Source of the DNA: Actinomycetes bacterium
GTDB taxonomy: Bacteria; Actinomycetota; Acidimicrobiia; Acidimicrobiales; Poriferisodalaceae
Direction: 5' to 3'
Length of the DNA: 64,000 nucleotides
Assembly (NCBI GenBank): GCA_024228575.1
Contig: JAAETH010000466.1
Location: 41,050 to 105,049, forward strand
In this document: positions 53,386-62,032 of the stretch, in pieces
Layout: every line of letters begins with the position of its first letter
Numbering within the stretch: the first letter of the stretch is position 1
Made by a program: the position numbers and the translations under genes
Notes under the pieces: model-generated
Seen by the model: the letters and a program-made list of their open reading frames with translations, nothing else
Told to the model about the DNA's origin: nothing
Databases searched by the model: none

Positions 53386-55920
53386 ATGCCAGTGCTTCCA
53401 CCCCTGCTGCAACGCCTACCCACCTCGGGCGACGATGACGACGTGCTCGAAGCGTTCCTCGACTACGCCGAGCAGGTCGGCATCGAGCTCTACCCGGCTC
53501 AGGAGGAGGCCATCCTCGAGCTGCTCGCCGGCAACAACGTCATCCTCAACACACCCACCGGGTCGGGCAAGTCGCTGGTCGCCTCGGCAGCCCATTTCGC
53601 CGGCCTGGCCCGCGGCCAACGTTCCTGGTACACCGCACCGATCAAGGCCCTTGTGTCGGAGAAGTTCTTCTCCCTCACCCGCGAACTGGGCGCCGAACGG
53701 GTCGGCATGATCACCGGAGATGCCTCGGTGAACCCGCAGGCACCCGTCGTGTGTTGCACCGCCGAGATCCTCGCCAACGTGGCGCTGCGCGACGGTGAGT
53801 TCGCCCCGGCAGACATCGTCATCATGGACGAGTTCCACTACTACTCGGACCGCGACCGGGGTTGGGCCTGGCAGGCACCACTGCTCGAGCTGAAGAAGGC
53901 CCAGTTCCTTCTCATGTCGGCAACACTCGGCCCGACCGACGAACACAAACAGCACCTCACAGATCTCACCGGCCGAGAGACCAGCGTTGTCAGCTCGGCC
54001 GAACGGCCCGTTCCCCTCGAGTACACATACCGGACCACACCGATCCACGAAACCATCGGCGATCTGCTCGAGCTGCGCCAGGCGCCCGTGTACATCGTCC
54101 ACTTCACCCAGAGATCTGCCACCGACGCCGCACAGGCGCTGACCTCCATCGAGGTGTTGTCCAAGGACGAGAAGGATGCCGTGAAGGAGGCGGTTGGCGG
54201 GTTCCGCTTCGACAGCACCTTCGGCAACGACCTGAAGCGATTCGTGATGGCGGGCATCGGCGTACACCACGCAGGCCTATTGCCCAAGTACCGGCTCCTC
54301 GTCGAGAAGCTCGCCCAGGAAGGCCTGCTGAAGGTCATCTGCGGAACCGACACCCTCGGTGTTGGTGTAAACGTCCCCATCCGCACGGTGTTGTTCACCC
54401 AGCTCTGCAAGTACGACGGCCAGCGGACCCGCACCCTGTCTGTTCGAGACTTCCACCAGATCGCCGGACGCGCCGGACGCAAGGGATTCGACGACATCGG
54501 ATATGTGTGGTGTCAGGCTCCCAACCACGTCATCGAAAATCTGAAGCTCGAGGACAAGGCCGGCGACGATCCAAAGAAGCTTCGAAAGCTGGTGCGCAAG
54601 AAGGCTCCCGATCGAGGCTACGTACACTGGGACCAGGACACCTTCAACAAGCTGAACCACGGTGCACCCGAACCGCTCACCTCACGTTTCAGCGTCAGCC
54701 ATTCGATGTTGCTCCACCTGCTCGACCGGCCTGGCGACGGTTGTGCAGCCACGCGCCGGATCCTCACGATCAACCACGACGTCAGGCAACGGCAGCGCTC
54801 GAACATCCGCCGCGCCATCGGAATGTACAGGTCGCTCATCGACGCGAACATCGTCGAGGTGCTCGACGAGCCCGATCTCGACGGTCGAATGGTCAGGGTC
54901 AACCTCGATCTCCAGGACGAGTTCGCTCTGAATCAGCCACTGTCGCTGTTTGCCGTCGAGGTCCTCGACACCTTCGATGCGGACGATCACGATTTCGCCC
55001 TGGACGTGCTCAGCGTCATCGAAGCCGTCCTGGAAAGCCCCGGTCCGGTGATGGCACGCCAGCTCGACCTGGCCAAGGGTGAGGCCATCGCCCAGATGAA
55101 GGCAGACGGCGTCGAGTACGAGGAGCGCATGGAGCGCCTCGACGAGATCACGTGGCCTCAACCGAACGCTGAAGCCATGTGGCAGATGTTCAACACCTGG
55201 GTCAGCCATCATCCGTGGGTCGGCGGCGACACCATCCGTCCGAAGTCGATCGTCCGCGACCTCTTCGAGAGGGTGATGACGTTTCGTGAATACGTCAACC
55301 ACTACGGGTTGAAGGGTGTCGAAGGTGTGTTGTTGCGCTACCTGTCCGACGCCTACAAGGCGCTGGTGCAGACCGTCCCGGCCGAGCTCCGGACCGACGA
55401 ACTCGAGGACATCATCGAATGGCTGGGTGCACTCGTGCGCCACACCGACAGCAGCCTGATCGATGAGTGGGAACGACTCGCGAACCCAGATCCCGACGAC
55501 ACGGGCGAGATCAGGCCGCCCGAACCGGTCAATATCACGACGAACCGACGAGCGTTCACGGTGATGGTGCGCAATGAGGTATTTCGCTGGGTCCAGATGC
55601 TGGCCGACGAACGCTACGACACACTCGCCGAAGTCCTGTCGCCCAGAGGGACACCTGCCGAGTTCCGATGGTCACCAGACGACCTCGCCGAGTCGATCTC
55701 GGGCTACTGGGACGAATACGACGAGATCGCGACCACCTCCATCGCCCGCGGATCGAAATGGTTCGTCGTCGACGAGAAGGCCGACACGTGGAAGATCACC
55801 CAGATCCTGTGCGATCCAGACGGGAACGGCGAGTGGAGGCTCGAAGCGCGCGTGGACCTCGTCGCCAGTCGCGAACTCGACAAGCCGTCGGTGCTACTCG
55901 AATCGATCCGTCACCTCTGA
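53386..55920 (+). CDS. Ski2-like DEAD/DEAH-box RNA helicase
   Basis: 844 residues. Helicase core: NTPTGSGKSLVA (Walker A, about 55-66), IVIMDEFHYYSDRDRGWAW (motif II), LLMSATLG (III), VHHAGLLPKYR, CGTDTLGVGVNVPIRTVLF (V) and QIAGRAGRKGFDDIGY (VI). The C-terminal half (about 450-844) matches the actinobacterial DUF3516-type extension. Expected to unwind structured RNA. A TACGCT box (53373-53378) seven bases before the ATG and no Shine-Dalgarno site suggest a leaderless mRNA. Confidence 0.88.
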   Translation: MPVLPPLLQRLPTSGDDDDVLEAFLDYAEQVGIELYPAQEEAILELLAGNNVILNTPTGSGKSLVASAAHFAGLARGQRSWYTAPIKALVSEKFFSLTRELGAERVGMITGDASVNPQAPVVCCTAEILANVALRDGEFAPADIVIMDEFHYYSDRDRGWAWQAPLLELKKAQFLLMSATLGPTDEHKQHLTDLTGRETSVVSSAERPVPLEYTYRTTPIHETIGDLLELRQAPVYIVHFTQRSATDAAQALTSIEVLSKDEKDAVKEAVGGFRFDSTFGNDLKRFVMAGIGVHHAGLLPKYRLLVEKLAQEGLLKVICGTDTLGVGVNVPIRTVLFTQLCKYDGQRTRTLSVRDFHQIAGRAGRKGFDDIGYVWCQAPNHVIENLKLEDKAGDDPKKLRKLVRKKAPDRGYVHWDQDTFNKLNHGAPEPLTSRFSVSHSMLLHLLDRPGDGCAATRRILTINHDVRQRQRSNIRRAIGMYRSLIDANIVEVLDEPDLDGRMVRVNLDLQDEFALNQPLSLFAVEVLDTFDADDHDFALDVLSVIEAVLESPGPVMARQLDLAKGEAIAQMKADGVEYEERMERLDEITWPQPNAEAMWQMFNTWVSHHPWVGGDTIRPKSIVRDLFERVMTFREYVNHYGLKGVEGVLLRYLSDAYKALVQTVPAELRTDELEDIIEWLGALVRHTDSSLIDEWERLANPDPDDTGEIRPPEPVNITTNRRAFTVMVRNEVFRWVQMLADERYDTLAEVLSPRGTPAEFRWSPDDLAESISGYWDEYDEIATTSIARGSKWFVVDEKADTWKITQILCDPDGNGEWRLEARVDLVASRELDKPSVLLESIRHL

Positions 55921-55933
55921 GTGGGTCACCTGC

Positions 55934-55974
55934 GGTGTCGAGAGCCTCGGGATACCCCGCCAGGGGACGACACC
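55934..55974. terminator. Possible terminator hairpin
   Basis: GGTGTCG (55934-55940) pairs with CGACACC (55968-55974), and an inner CCCC/GGGG stem lies between them. It is in the 102-bp gap between the helicase and the convergent predicted selenoprotein. No T-run. Confidence 0.35.
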
Positions 55975-56022
55975 CTCGACGCTCAGCCAATCCGGGCGTT
56001 GGCCCCGAGTTTCTCCACGTTG

Positions 56023-56913
56023 TCAGCGGTTGGCCTTCACGGCTGCCTGCTCGGCTCGACGACGCTCGCCCATCGCGGCCAGTTCGGCCCTGTTGTCATC
56101 GCCGACGTGCATGAATGACTCGCGCCAGTCGTCGCCCTCCCAGGCCACGGTCGACTGGACGGTGGTTCGCGGGGCGGCTGCGGTCGCGGCGACGTCGAGA
56201 GCAAGACGAAGGGTCGCCATCTGGATGTCCGTTTCGTCCTTTGCGCCGAATGGACTCCCGAGCGGGAAGTCACTGAATACAAACCGGGGAACGCCGACTT
56301 CCTCGACGATGTCGCGTGCCGAACCGACAACGACGGTCACGATGCCGGCGGCTTCGAGAACCTCTGCGACCAGACTCACGGTCTGGTGACAAACGGGTCA
56401 GAGCGGGACCAGAAGTACGAGATCGACATCGTCCTCGGCACACCAGAGGGCGATCTCGGGCCCGTCCTTTTCGCGCTGCTGACGCTGGCTGTATTCGGTT
56501 GGGACCGAATAGAAGCGGCCTGACACACCCCCGATGACACCTTCGGCTGCGAGCGACTCGAGATGTTCCAGCGGCAGGAACGATCCGAGATCGTCGGTCG
56601 ACGTGTGCTCCTTGTCCCACGACAGGTCGTGTGTGTAGAGCCTCTCAGGGATGGGGCTCGCGGCCACGGCGCACACGTGCTTCTTGCCCGCAGGTCGCCC
56701 CCTCGGATCGTCGTCGTTCCACGGATGGGCCGTCGTTACAACACCGACCGTCATCTCCGACAACGGCTTCGACGGTTTTGTGAACGAGATCGGCTCTTGA
56801 CGAGCCCACCTGTAGGGGCGGCCATAACCGTGGGCGGCGTAGTACTCGCGAGACTTGTCGATGTAGCTCACGTAGCGGCGATGGGTAATTCGGCTGGGGG
56901 CATCGGCACTCAT
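56023..56913 (-). CDS. Predicted selenoprotein, GrdB/PrdB-like (glycine/betaine/sarcosine/proline reductase B family)
   Basis: 296 residues if the in-frame TGA at 56398-56400 is read as selenocysteine (Sec172). The part before it ends DVDLVLLVPL and the same frame continues PVCHQTVSLVAEVLEAAG, giving UxxCH as in GrdB and PrdB, where Sec is catalytic. Downstream VGVPRFVFSDFPLGSPFG matches the conserved PLGNP-type segment. Nothing is lost or shifted around the TGA, and both halves are fully coding in character. A SECIS-like hairpin follows at the right distance. Start ATG 56913 has TAGGTT seven bases before it (leaderless). No GrdA/GrdE or PrdA partners are in view, so substrate is unknown. Confidence 0.82.
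56365..56391 (-). promoter_or_regulatory. SECIS-like hairpin
   Basis: Ten bases after the in-frame TGA, ACCAGAC (56381-56387) pairs with GTCTGGT (56369-56375) over seven perfect base pairs with a CGUGA loop. After one C-C mismatch the stem goes on with UGU/GCA. Bacterial SECIS elements sit about 11 nt after UGA with a G/U-bearing apical loop, which this meets. Confidence 0.7.
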
Positions 56914-56985
56914 GGACAAGAACCTACGCCACCCGGCCTCGTGAGTTGCAGCCGGGACGTTTCGATGTGGCAGGGTTCAACCCTG

Positions 56986-57807
56986 ATGGAGCACGACCCA
57001 GAAGAGGTACAGGTCCGGCGGGCGGCGACGGTGGTCGTCATCCGCGACACCACATCGGAGCCAGAGGTTCTGATGCTGAAGCGCAATCGGCGTTCTGTAT
57101 TCGTACCCGACATGTGGGTCTTTCCCGGAGGGGCGGTCGACGACGAGGACCACCACGACGACGTGGCCGATCGCCTGAACGGCCTCGACGCCGTGCGGTC
57201 CGTGGTTCAGCTATCGCGCACCGATGCCGCGGCTCACTGGGGAGCCGTTCTGCGCGAGACCTACGAAGAGGCAGGGCTGGTACTGGGCAGGACCGCAGAC
57301 GGGCGCGCATGGAACGACAAGGACCTCGCGGCTCATTCGTCCTGGCGCGATGCGTTGAACGCCGGAACCACCGACATGGCGACGTTCCTTTCCGCCTCGG
57401 ATCTGCACCTCGACGCGTCCGAGGTTCGGTACATAGCCCGATTCATCACGCCGATGGGCCCTCCGCGGCGCTACGACGCCCGCTTCTTCTTGGCACCCAA
57501 CCCCTCTCGCCAGACGGCGAGCATCGACGACGACGAAGCGGTGGAACACCGCTGGGTCACACCCTCGGCTGCTCTCGACGCCTACGGGGTGGGTCACATG
57601 ATCATGATGACACCCACGGTCGCGATCCTCATGAGATTGGCCCGCTATTCACACGTATCCGAGGCGCTCGCAACCGCAGACAGCGACGCCCCGCCCCAGA
57701 CCATGAGACTGAGACAGGGCACCGACGACACGCGCCGGATTCTGTTCCCCGGCGAAGCTGGGTACGACGCTGCCGAAGAGTCAGAGTTCGGCTACATCCG
57801 CATCTAG
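56986..57807 (+). CDS. NUDIX hydrolase
   Basis: 273 residues from the ATG at 56986; an ATG at 56965 is also possible. ATVVVIRD opens the fold, MWVFPGGAVDDED gives the glycines and AHWGAVLRETYEEAGLVLG the REUxEEXGU part, with a long insertion between them as in NUDT19/CoA-diphosphatase-like members. Hydrolyses nucleoside diphosphates linked to another group. Substrate unclear. CAGGGT-TCA-ACCCTG just before the start is a perfect 6-bp palindrome, possibly an operator. Divergent from the selenoprotein gene. Confidence 0.82.
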   Translation: MEHDPEEVQVRRAATVVVIRDTTSEPEVLMLKRNRRSVFVPDMWVFPGGAVDDEDHHDDVADRLNGLDAVRSVVQLSRTDAAAHWGAVLRETYEEAGLVLGRTADGRAWNDKDLAAHSSWRDALNAGTTDMATFLSASDLHLDASEVRYIARFITPMGPPRRYDARFFLAPNPSRQTASIDDDEAVEHRWVTPSAALDAYGVGHMIMMTPTVAILMRLARYSHVSEALATADSDAPPQTMRLRQGTDDTRRILFPGEAGYDAAEESEFGYIRI

Positions 57808-57813
57808 CGCCCT

Positions 57814-59352
57814 CTAGTTGTTGAACGTGAGTTTCGAGGTGATGCGGATGGGGCTGTGGTCGGCCGCTGTTCCCGAACCCGAGTAGCAGGCACTTCCGCA
57901 CTTGCTGGCCATGATGAGGCTCTTGGTCGCGACATCCTTGATCAGGATGCGAATCACGTCTGGACCCTTGTCCCAGGGGAACCGTCCGCCACCCTTCACG
58001 AACCAGGTGTCGGGTGAGTCCAGGTTCACCGTGATCATCCCCGTCTCGTCGGTGAACGAGAGCTCGTCGTGGCTCTGGCGGCTACAAGTCTCATCGAAGC
58101 CGCCACTGAAGCCGACACCGTTGTGGAAGCGCCAGGCACATACCTGGATGACAACCTCACGGCTGCTGGGTTTCGACACGACCTGGAACTGGAGATGGGC
58201 ATCGCCGCTGATGAGATCCGGATTGCGCCAGTTCCCCTGATCGTTCCAATTCGGCGTGTAGTAGACGTTGGGACCCGAGTCGAGAGTCTGGGTGTTCCAG
58301 ATGACCACACTTCCGGGGCTCGGCAGCTGCGTCGTGGTCGTGGCTGGTTTTGCCGTCGTCGTCGGCTTGGTCGTCGTTGTCGGCTTGGTCGTCGTCGGCT
58401 TGGTCGTCGTTGTCGGCTTGGTCGTCGTCGTCGGCTTGGTCGTCGTCGTCGGCAGCTTGGTTGTCACCACAGTCGTGGTCGTCAATGCAGTACGGCCTAC
58501 CACCGCGATTCCGACCGCACCCGAAGAAACAGGAACGCTCTGCTGGCTGACGTATCCGACGTCAAACCACGAAACCGTGCCGTCCACATCGAGCAGAACA
58601 TACCCACCGGACCTATCGCCCGAGGCGGCAGCGACCTCAACTTCACCCGAACCGGCGATCGAGCCGCGGAAACTCATGCCGAAGGCGAACACACCCCCGT
58701 CCCCACCAACCATCGCGTACGTACGACCACCAGCGCCTTCGACGGCCGAGACGATTGGACGGTCCAGCGCTCGACCCTGCAGAACGCCGGGTATCGAGCC
58801 GGCGAAGGGTGCATCGCCGAAGGCGAATACGCCACCATCGTTGTGGATGATCCGATAGCCCCGCGCGGAAACCTGGATCGAAACTGCCGTCGTGCGATGT
58901 GCGGCTTCGGGGGCGACGGCTGGCACAGACCCGAAGAAGCCTGCGTCACCGAACGAGAAGACGCCACCGTCCTCTCCGAGAACGACATAGCCGTTCCCGC
59001 TGGGTGTTGTCGAGAGGGCGATGGCCGGGCGGTTGAGCGGGATGTGTCGCAGATCGCCGTGGTGTGTTGCGGTTCCGTGCGCAGAGATCTCACCGTTCGA
59101 ACGCAACACCCAGAAACCATTGCCATCGACGGTGGCGGTAAGGGCGACAGCGGGCGACGCCGACGCCGCAGCGTCGCCGAGGTCGGGTGCTCCACCCAAC
59201 TCGTGGACGGTGCCTGACGATTCGACGACCCAGCCGACCGGCTGTGTGCCCGCTGTTGTCGTCGCTGCGGACGCCTCTGATTGAGAGACGCCGATCAGCG
59301 ACGCACCAAACACTGCTAGCGCGACAAGGCGAACTACGAAGCCTCGAGACAT
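57814..59352 (-). CDS. Secreted repeat protein with Thr/Pro/Lys linker
   Basis: 512 residues from the ATG at 59352. Signal peptide (MSRGFVVRLVALAVFGASLIGVSQSEASA). Residues about 35-270 form a beta-propeller-like region with DGGVFSFGDAGFFGS, DGGVFAFGDAPFAGS and DGGVFAFGMSFRGS, a repeat common in actinobacterial secreted proteins. A low-complexity TTTTKP linker (about 280-335) then leads to a C-terminal beta-sandwich-like domain with two cysteine pairs (CAWRF, ETC, KCGSAC). Likely cell-wall associated or released. Upstream the direct repeat ACGTAA-ACGTAA (minus strand, near 59387) may be regulatory. Confidence 0.8.
   Translation of the reverse strand: MSRGFVVRLVALAVFGASLIGVSQSEASAATTTAGTQPVGWVVESSGTVHELGGAPDLGDAAASASPAVALTATVDGNGFWVLRSNGEISAHGTATHHGDLRHIPLNRPAIALSTTPSGNGYVVLGEDGGVFSFGDAGFFGSVPAVAPEAAHRTTAVSIQVSARGYRIIHNDGGVFAFGDAPFAGSIPGVLQGRALDRPIVSAVEGAGGRTYAMVGGDGGVFAFGMSFRGSIAGSGEVEVAAASGDRSGGYVLLDVDGTVSWFDVGYVSQQSVPVSSGAVGIAVVGRTALTTTTVVTTKLPTTTTKPTTTTKPTTTTKPTTTKPTTTTKPTTTAKPATTTTQLPSPGSVVIWNTQTLDSGPNVYYTPNWNDQGNWRNPDLISGDAHLQFQVVSKPSSREVVIQVCAWRFHNGVGFSGGFDETCSRQSHDELSFTDETGMITVNLDSPDTWFVKGGGRFPWDKGPDVIRILIKDVATKSLIMASKCGSACYSGSGTAADHSPIRITSKLTFNN
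58345..58452. repeat. Short tandem repeats encoding the TTTTKP linker
   Basis: GTCGTCGTCGGCTTG-type units of 15 or 18 bases repeat about six times, differing mainly by the number of GTC/GTT triplets. They encode KPTTT(T) units in the secreted protein. Length change by slippage would stay in frame. Confidence 0.8.
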
Positions 59353-59497
59353 GGGGATCTTCCCTTCGTAAAGCCCGCACATTACGTTTACGTTACAACT
59401 ATCGTCGCCAATTCGTAACCACTTGAGCAGTAACTCAGGGTTTTCATCCCAAACCGCTCGACATGACCTCCCACATCTGCCACATTTCAGGACTCCA

Positions 59498-59570
59498 GCC
59501 CTCGTAGCTCAGGGGATAGAGCGTCGGTTTCCTAAACCGTGCGTCGCAGGTTCGAATCCTGCCGAGGGCG
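59498..59570 (+). tRNA. tRNA-Arg (anticodon CCT)
   Basis: 73 nt. Acceptor GCCCTCG/CGAGGGC, D-stem GCTC/GAGC, anticodon loop TTCCTAA (anticodon CCT at 59531-59533), T-stem GCAGG/CCTGC with TTCGAAT loop, discriminator G. CCA is not encoded. The first anticodon-stem pair (T-T) is a mismatch. It decodes AGG. tRNA 3' ends are usual integration sites, and an integrase remnant follows at 59693. Confidence 0.95.
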
Positions 59571-59603
59571 CTGGCGAACACCCAGGTCATAGGCCATTTC
59601 TTC

Positions 59604-59623
59604 CCTGAGAATCGACTCTCAGG
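59604..59623. terminator. Hairpin after tRNA-Arg
   Basis: CCTGAGA-ATCGAC-TCTCAGG, a 7-bp stem with a 6-base loop, 33 bases after the tRNA end. Possible tRNA terminator or part of an attachment region. Confidence 0.4.
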
Positions 59624-59640
59624 ATCGCCGATTTCGAGTC

Positions 59641-59662
59641 TGTCCCATACGGTGTCCCATAC
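59641..59662 (+). repeat. Tandem direct repeat TGTCCCATAC
   Basis: Two identical 10-bp copies separated by GG, just before the integrase remnant. They look like arm-type or accessory integrase binding sites between tRNA and integrase. Confidence 0.6.
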
Positions 59663-59692
59663 TTGTCGCAGGGTTTGCGTAGGCTTGCGGGC

Positions 59693-60694
59693 GTGGGATC
59701 AGGTCGTGGAAGCATCCGGCTCAAGCGTGAGCCTGACTACTGGGAAGTTCGTGCGTACGCGGGGCGGATCCTGTCACGGGTCGGCCTCGATACGTCAGCC
59801 GCACCGTGCGTGGTGGAAAGCGCCAAGCCCAGAAGCTGCTCACGTCGCTCACTGCCGAGCTCGACCGGCACGGGCCCACCGCCCGCCACACCATCGACGA
59901 GCTGCTGAACGCCCACATCGATCACCTCGAGACACGCGGCCGGGGCGCTCGCACGATCGAGGGCTACCGCACCATCGCTCGTGGTGTCGCCGCCGACGTA
60001 ACGCTGGGCAAGACCCGCCTCGACAAGGTCACCGTCAAGTCGCTCGACGATTTCTACAACCGCCTCACCAACCGAGGCCTCTCCCCCGCCTCGGTCGGCC
60101 GCTACCACGCACTGCTCCGTTCAGCGTTCAAGCAGGCGATGGCGTGGGGCTGGATCGCCGCCAATCCCGTCCAGCTGGCGACCCCGCCGTCGGTCCCCAG
60201 AGTCGGTCGCAAGATCGCCACGCCCAAGGTGGTCGCCGCCCTGTTGGCCGAGGCGGCCGCGAGCCGGAACCCCCAGAACCTGGTTGCATTCCGACTGCTC
60301 GCTGCCACAGGCGCACGACGTGGCGAGATCTGTGGGCTGCGCTGGTCGGCCGTCGATCTCAACACCGGACGCATCGAGATCCGCGCCGCCATAGCCCAGC
60401 TCAACAACCGCCAGGTCGTCGAGAAGGAACCCAAGACCCACCAGATCCGCGAAGTAACCGTCGACACCCAAACCGTCGACCTCCTCCGCAAACACCACGG
60501 ATCCCAGGTAGCGCTAGCGGCCAAGCTCGGAGCCGAGCTGTCTAGCGAGGCGTTCGTGCTCGCCGACATGACACTCGACCCCGCCGGTGAGGCGGCGACC
60601 CAGCCGAACCGCCTCACGCAGGCGTTCGCCCGCATCCGGGCCAGGATTCCGGGGGCCGAGAACATGCGTCTCCACGATTATGCCGACCTGCGCG
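59693..60694 (+). pseudogene. Broken tRNA-linked tyrosine integrase
   Basis: GTG start (59693) reading GSGRGSIRLKREPDYWEVRAYAGR, the usual arm-binding N-terminus. One G appears missing after 59767: adding it restores RDPVTGRPRYVSRTVRGGKRQAQ and the main frame (59806 on). The core-binding domain and the catalytic Arg (ATGARRGEICGLRW) and Lys region are present, but the gene is cut at MRLHD of the LHDLRH box by the RIT element. His, second Arg and the tyrosine nucleophile are lost; the reading frame ends inside the inverted repeat at 60759. Two independent lesions make it inactive. Confidence 0.9.
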
Positions 60695-60706
60695 TTATGC
60701 CGACCT
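60678..60706 (+). repeat. Duplicated TTATGCCGACCT at the left junction
   Basis: TTATGCCGACCT occurs at 60678-60689 and again at 60695-60706, where the 65-bp repeat begins. The interrupted integrase codons (CACGA and CCTGCGC) are split by the first 9-mer TTATGCCGA. This looks like a recombinase core site: two half-sites around a short spacer. Confidence 0.65.
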
Positions 60707-60759
60707 CGGTGTGGGATCCCTTGCGGGGAGCGGCGTTCGGGCTGTTGATGTCGGCATAA
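60695..60759 (+). repeat. Left terminal inverted repeat of RIT element (65 bp)
   Basis: Begins TTATGCCGAC and ends GTCGGCATAA, so its own ends are also inverted. It is identical over 65 of 65 bases to the reverse complement of 63936-64000. Confidence 0.95.
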
Positions 60760-60814
60760 CGCGGCTGGCGGTGGGCATTGTTTCCTCTTCTGTTCCGAGA
60801 AGAAGGAGACGATC

Positions 60815-62032
60815 ATGTCGAGTCCAACCAGCAGGGTCAGCAGGGTCCTGATCGTGGGGCCGTTGGCCCCGTTTGCTGAGCAGTGCCGGCAGCGTCTGAT
60901 AGAGCGTGGCTACACGCGGCTGTCGGTTGTGAACCTGGAGCGGCAGGTGGCGCATCTGAGTTGTTGGCTCCAGACGGAAGGTGCGGGTGTCGGGGAGTTG
61001 AGCGAGACGCGTGTTGTCGAAGCGTTTGTGGGGTTCGTGCGGGCCAGTGATCCTGTGCGGTCCTGGCTGTCACGGCCGGGGCTGGTGTGTCTGCTCGAGT
61101 TGCTGCGCGAGTTGGGTGTGGTGCCGGCATCGGCTCCAGCACCGCGGTCGCCCGGCGAGGCACTGATGGATTCCTTCGGGGGCTACCTGTTGTCCGAACG
61201 CGGTCTGGTGGCGGGCACCGTCACCGGGTATGTGGCCCACGCGTCAGGGTTTGTGGCCGGCCTGGATCCTGGGGGCCTCGAGTGTGTGACGGCGGCGGAC
61301 GTGACGGCCGCTGTGCTGGGCCGGTCCGAGACGTTGTCGGTGAGCGGAACCCAGAACTTTGTGGCCGGTCTGCGGGCGTTCCTGCGGTTCTGTTTCGTGG
61401 AGGGCCTCACCGGTGTTGATCTGTCGGAGGCGGCGTTGCCGGTCACGGGCCGGAGGCGGTCGTCGTTGCCGTTGGGGATCCCCGCTGGTGATGGCGCCGC
61501 GTTGTTGGCTTCGTGTGATCGTCGGACCGGACTTGGCCGCCGCGACTATGCGTTGTTGATGATCTTGTTGCGGCTCGGTCTACGTCGCAGCGAGGTGTCC
61601 GGGATCCGACTCGAAGACATCGACTGGCGGGCCGGTGAGTTGGTCGTGGTCGGCAAGGGTGGTCGTTCCGACCGGCTCCCGCTGCCCACCGACGTCGGCG
61701 AGGCCATCGCCGGCTACCTCTGTCGGGGCCGGCCGGTCACCGTGCACCGGGAAGTGTTCCTGCGGGCCAGGGCGCCGTTCGATCCAATCGCTGCGGGCAC
61801 GGTTTCCTCGACGGTGCGACGTGCCTGCCGGCGAGCCAGTGTGCCCGAAGTGGGTTCGCACCGCCTGCGTCACACCGTGGCCTGCGAGATGGTGGCGGCG
61901 CAGGTCCCGCTTACCGAGATCGCCCAGGTGCTGCGCCACGCTAGCCTGCAGTCCACCGCGATCTACGCCCGGATCGATCTCGACCGGCTCCGAGCGTTAG
62001 CCCAGCCCTGGCCAGCCGGGGGATCGCGATGA
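60815..62032 (+). CDS. Tyrosine recombinase, first of RIT trio
   Basis: 405 residues. Catalytic residues: Arg in LRLGLRRSEVSGIRLEDI, Lys in VVGKGGRSDRLP, HRLRHT (His and second Arg), RHASLQST and the nucleophile tyrosine in AIYARID. The N-terminal SAM-like core-binding domain spans about 30-200. An AAGGAG site precedes the ATG after a small TCTTCT/AGAAGA hairpin. Acts with the two following recombinases on the 65-bp ends. The next start overlaps its stop (ATGA). Confidence 0.93.
   Translation: MSSPTSRVSRVLIVGPLAPFAEQCRQRLIERGYTRLSVVNLERQVAHLSCWLQTEGAGVGELSETRVVEAFVGFVRASDPVRSWLSRPGLVCLLELLRELGVVPASAPAPRSPGEALMDSFGGYLLSERGLVAGTVTGYVAHASGFVAGLDPGGLECVTAADVTAAVLGRSETLSVSGTQNFVAGLRAFLRFCFVEGLTGVDLSEAALPVTGRRRSSLPLGIPAGDGAALLASCDRRTGLGRRDYALLMILLRLGLRRSEVSGIRLEDIDWRAGELVVVGKGGRSDRLPLPTDVGEAIAGYLCRGRPVTVHREVFLRARAPFDPIAAGTVSSTVRRACRRASVPEVGSHRLRHTVACEMVAAQVPLTEIAQVLRHASLQSTAIYARIDLDRLRALAQPWPAGGSR

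Noticed and set aside
56023..56913. Plain nonsense mutation splitting a gene in two
   Set aside because: The TGA falls exactly at the Sec column of a known selenoprotein family, UxxCH is intact and a SECIS-like hairpin follows at the right distance.
58345..58452. CRISPR-like or regulatory repeats
   Set aside because: Units are 15-18 bp, without spacers, and encode the in-frame TTTTKP linker.
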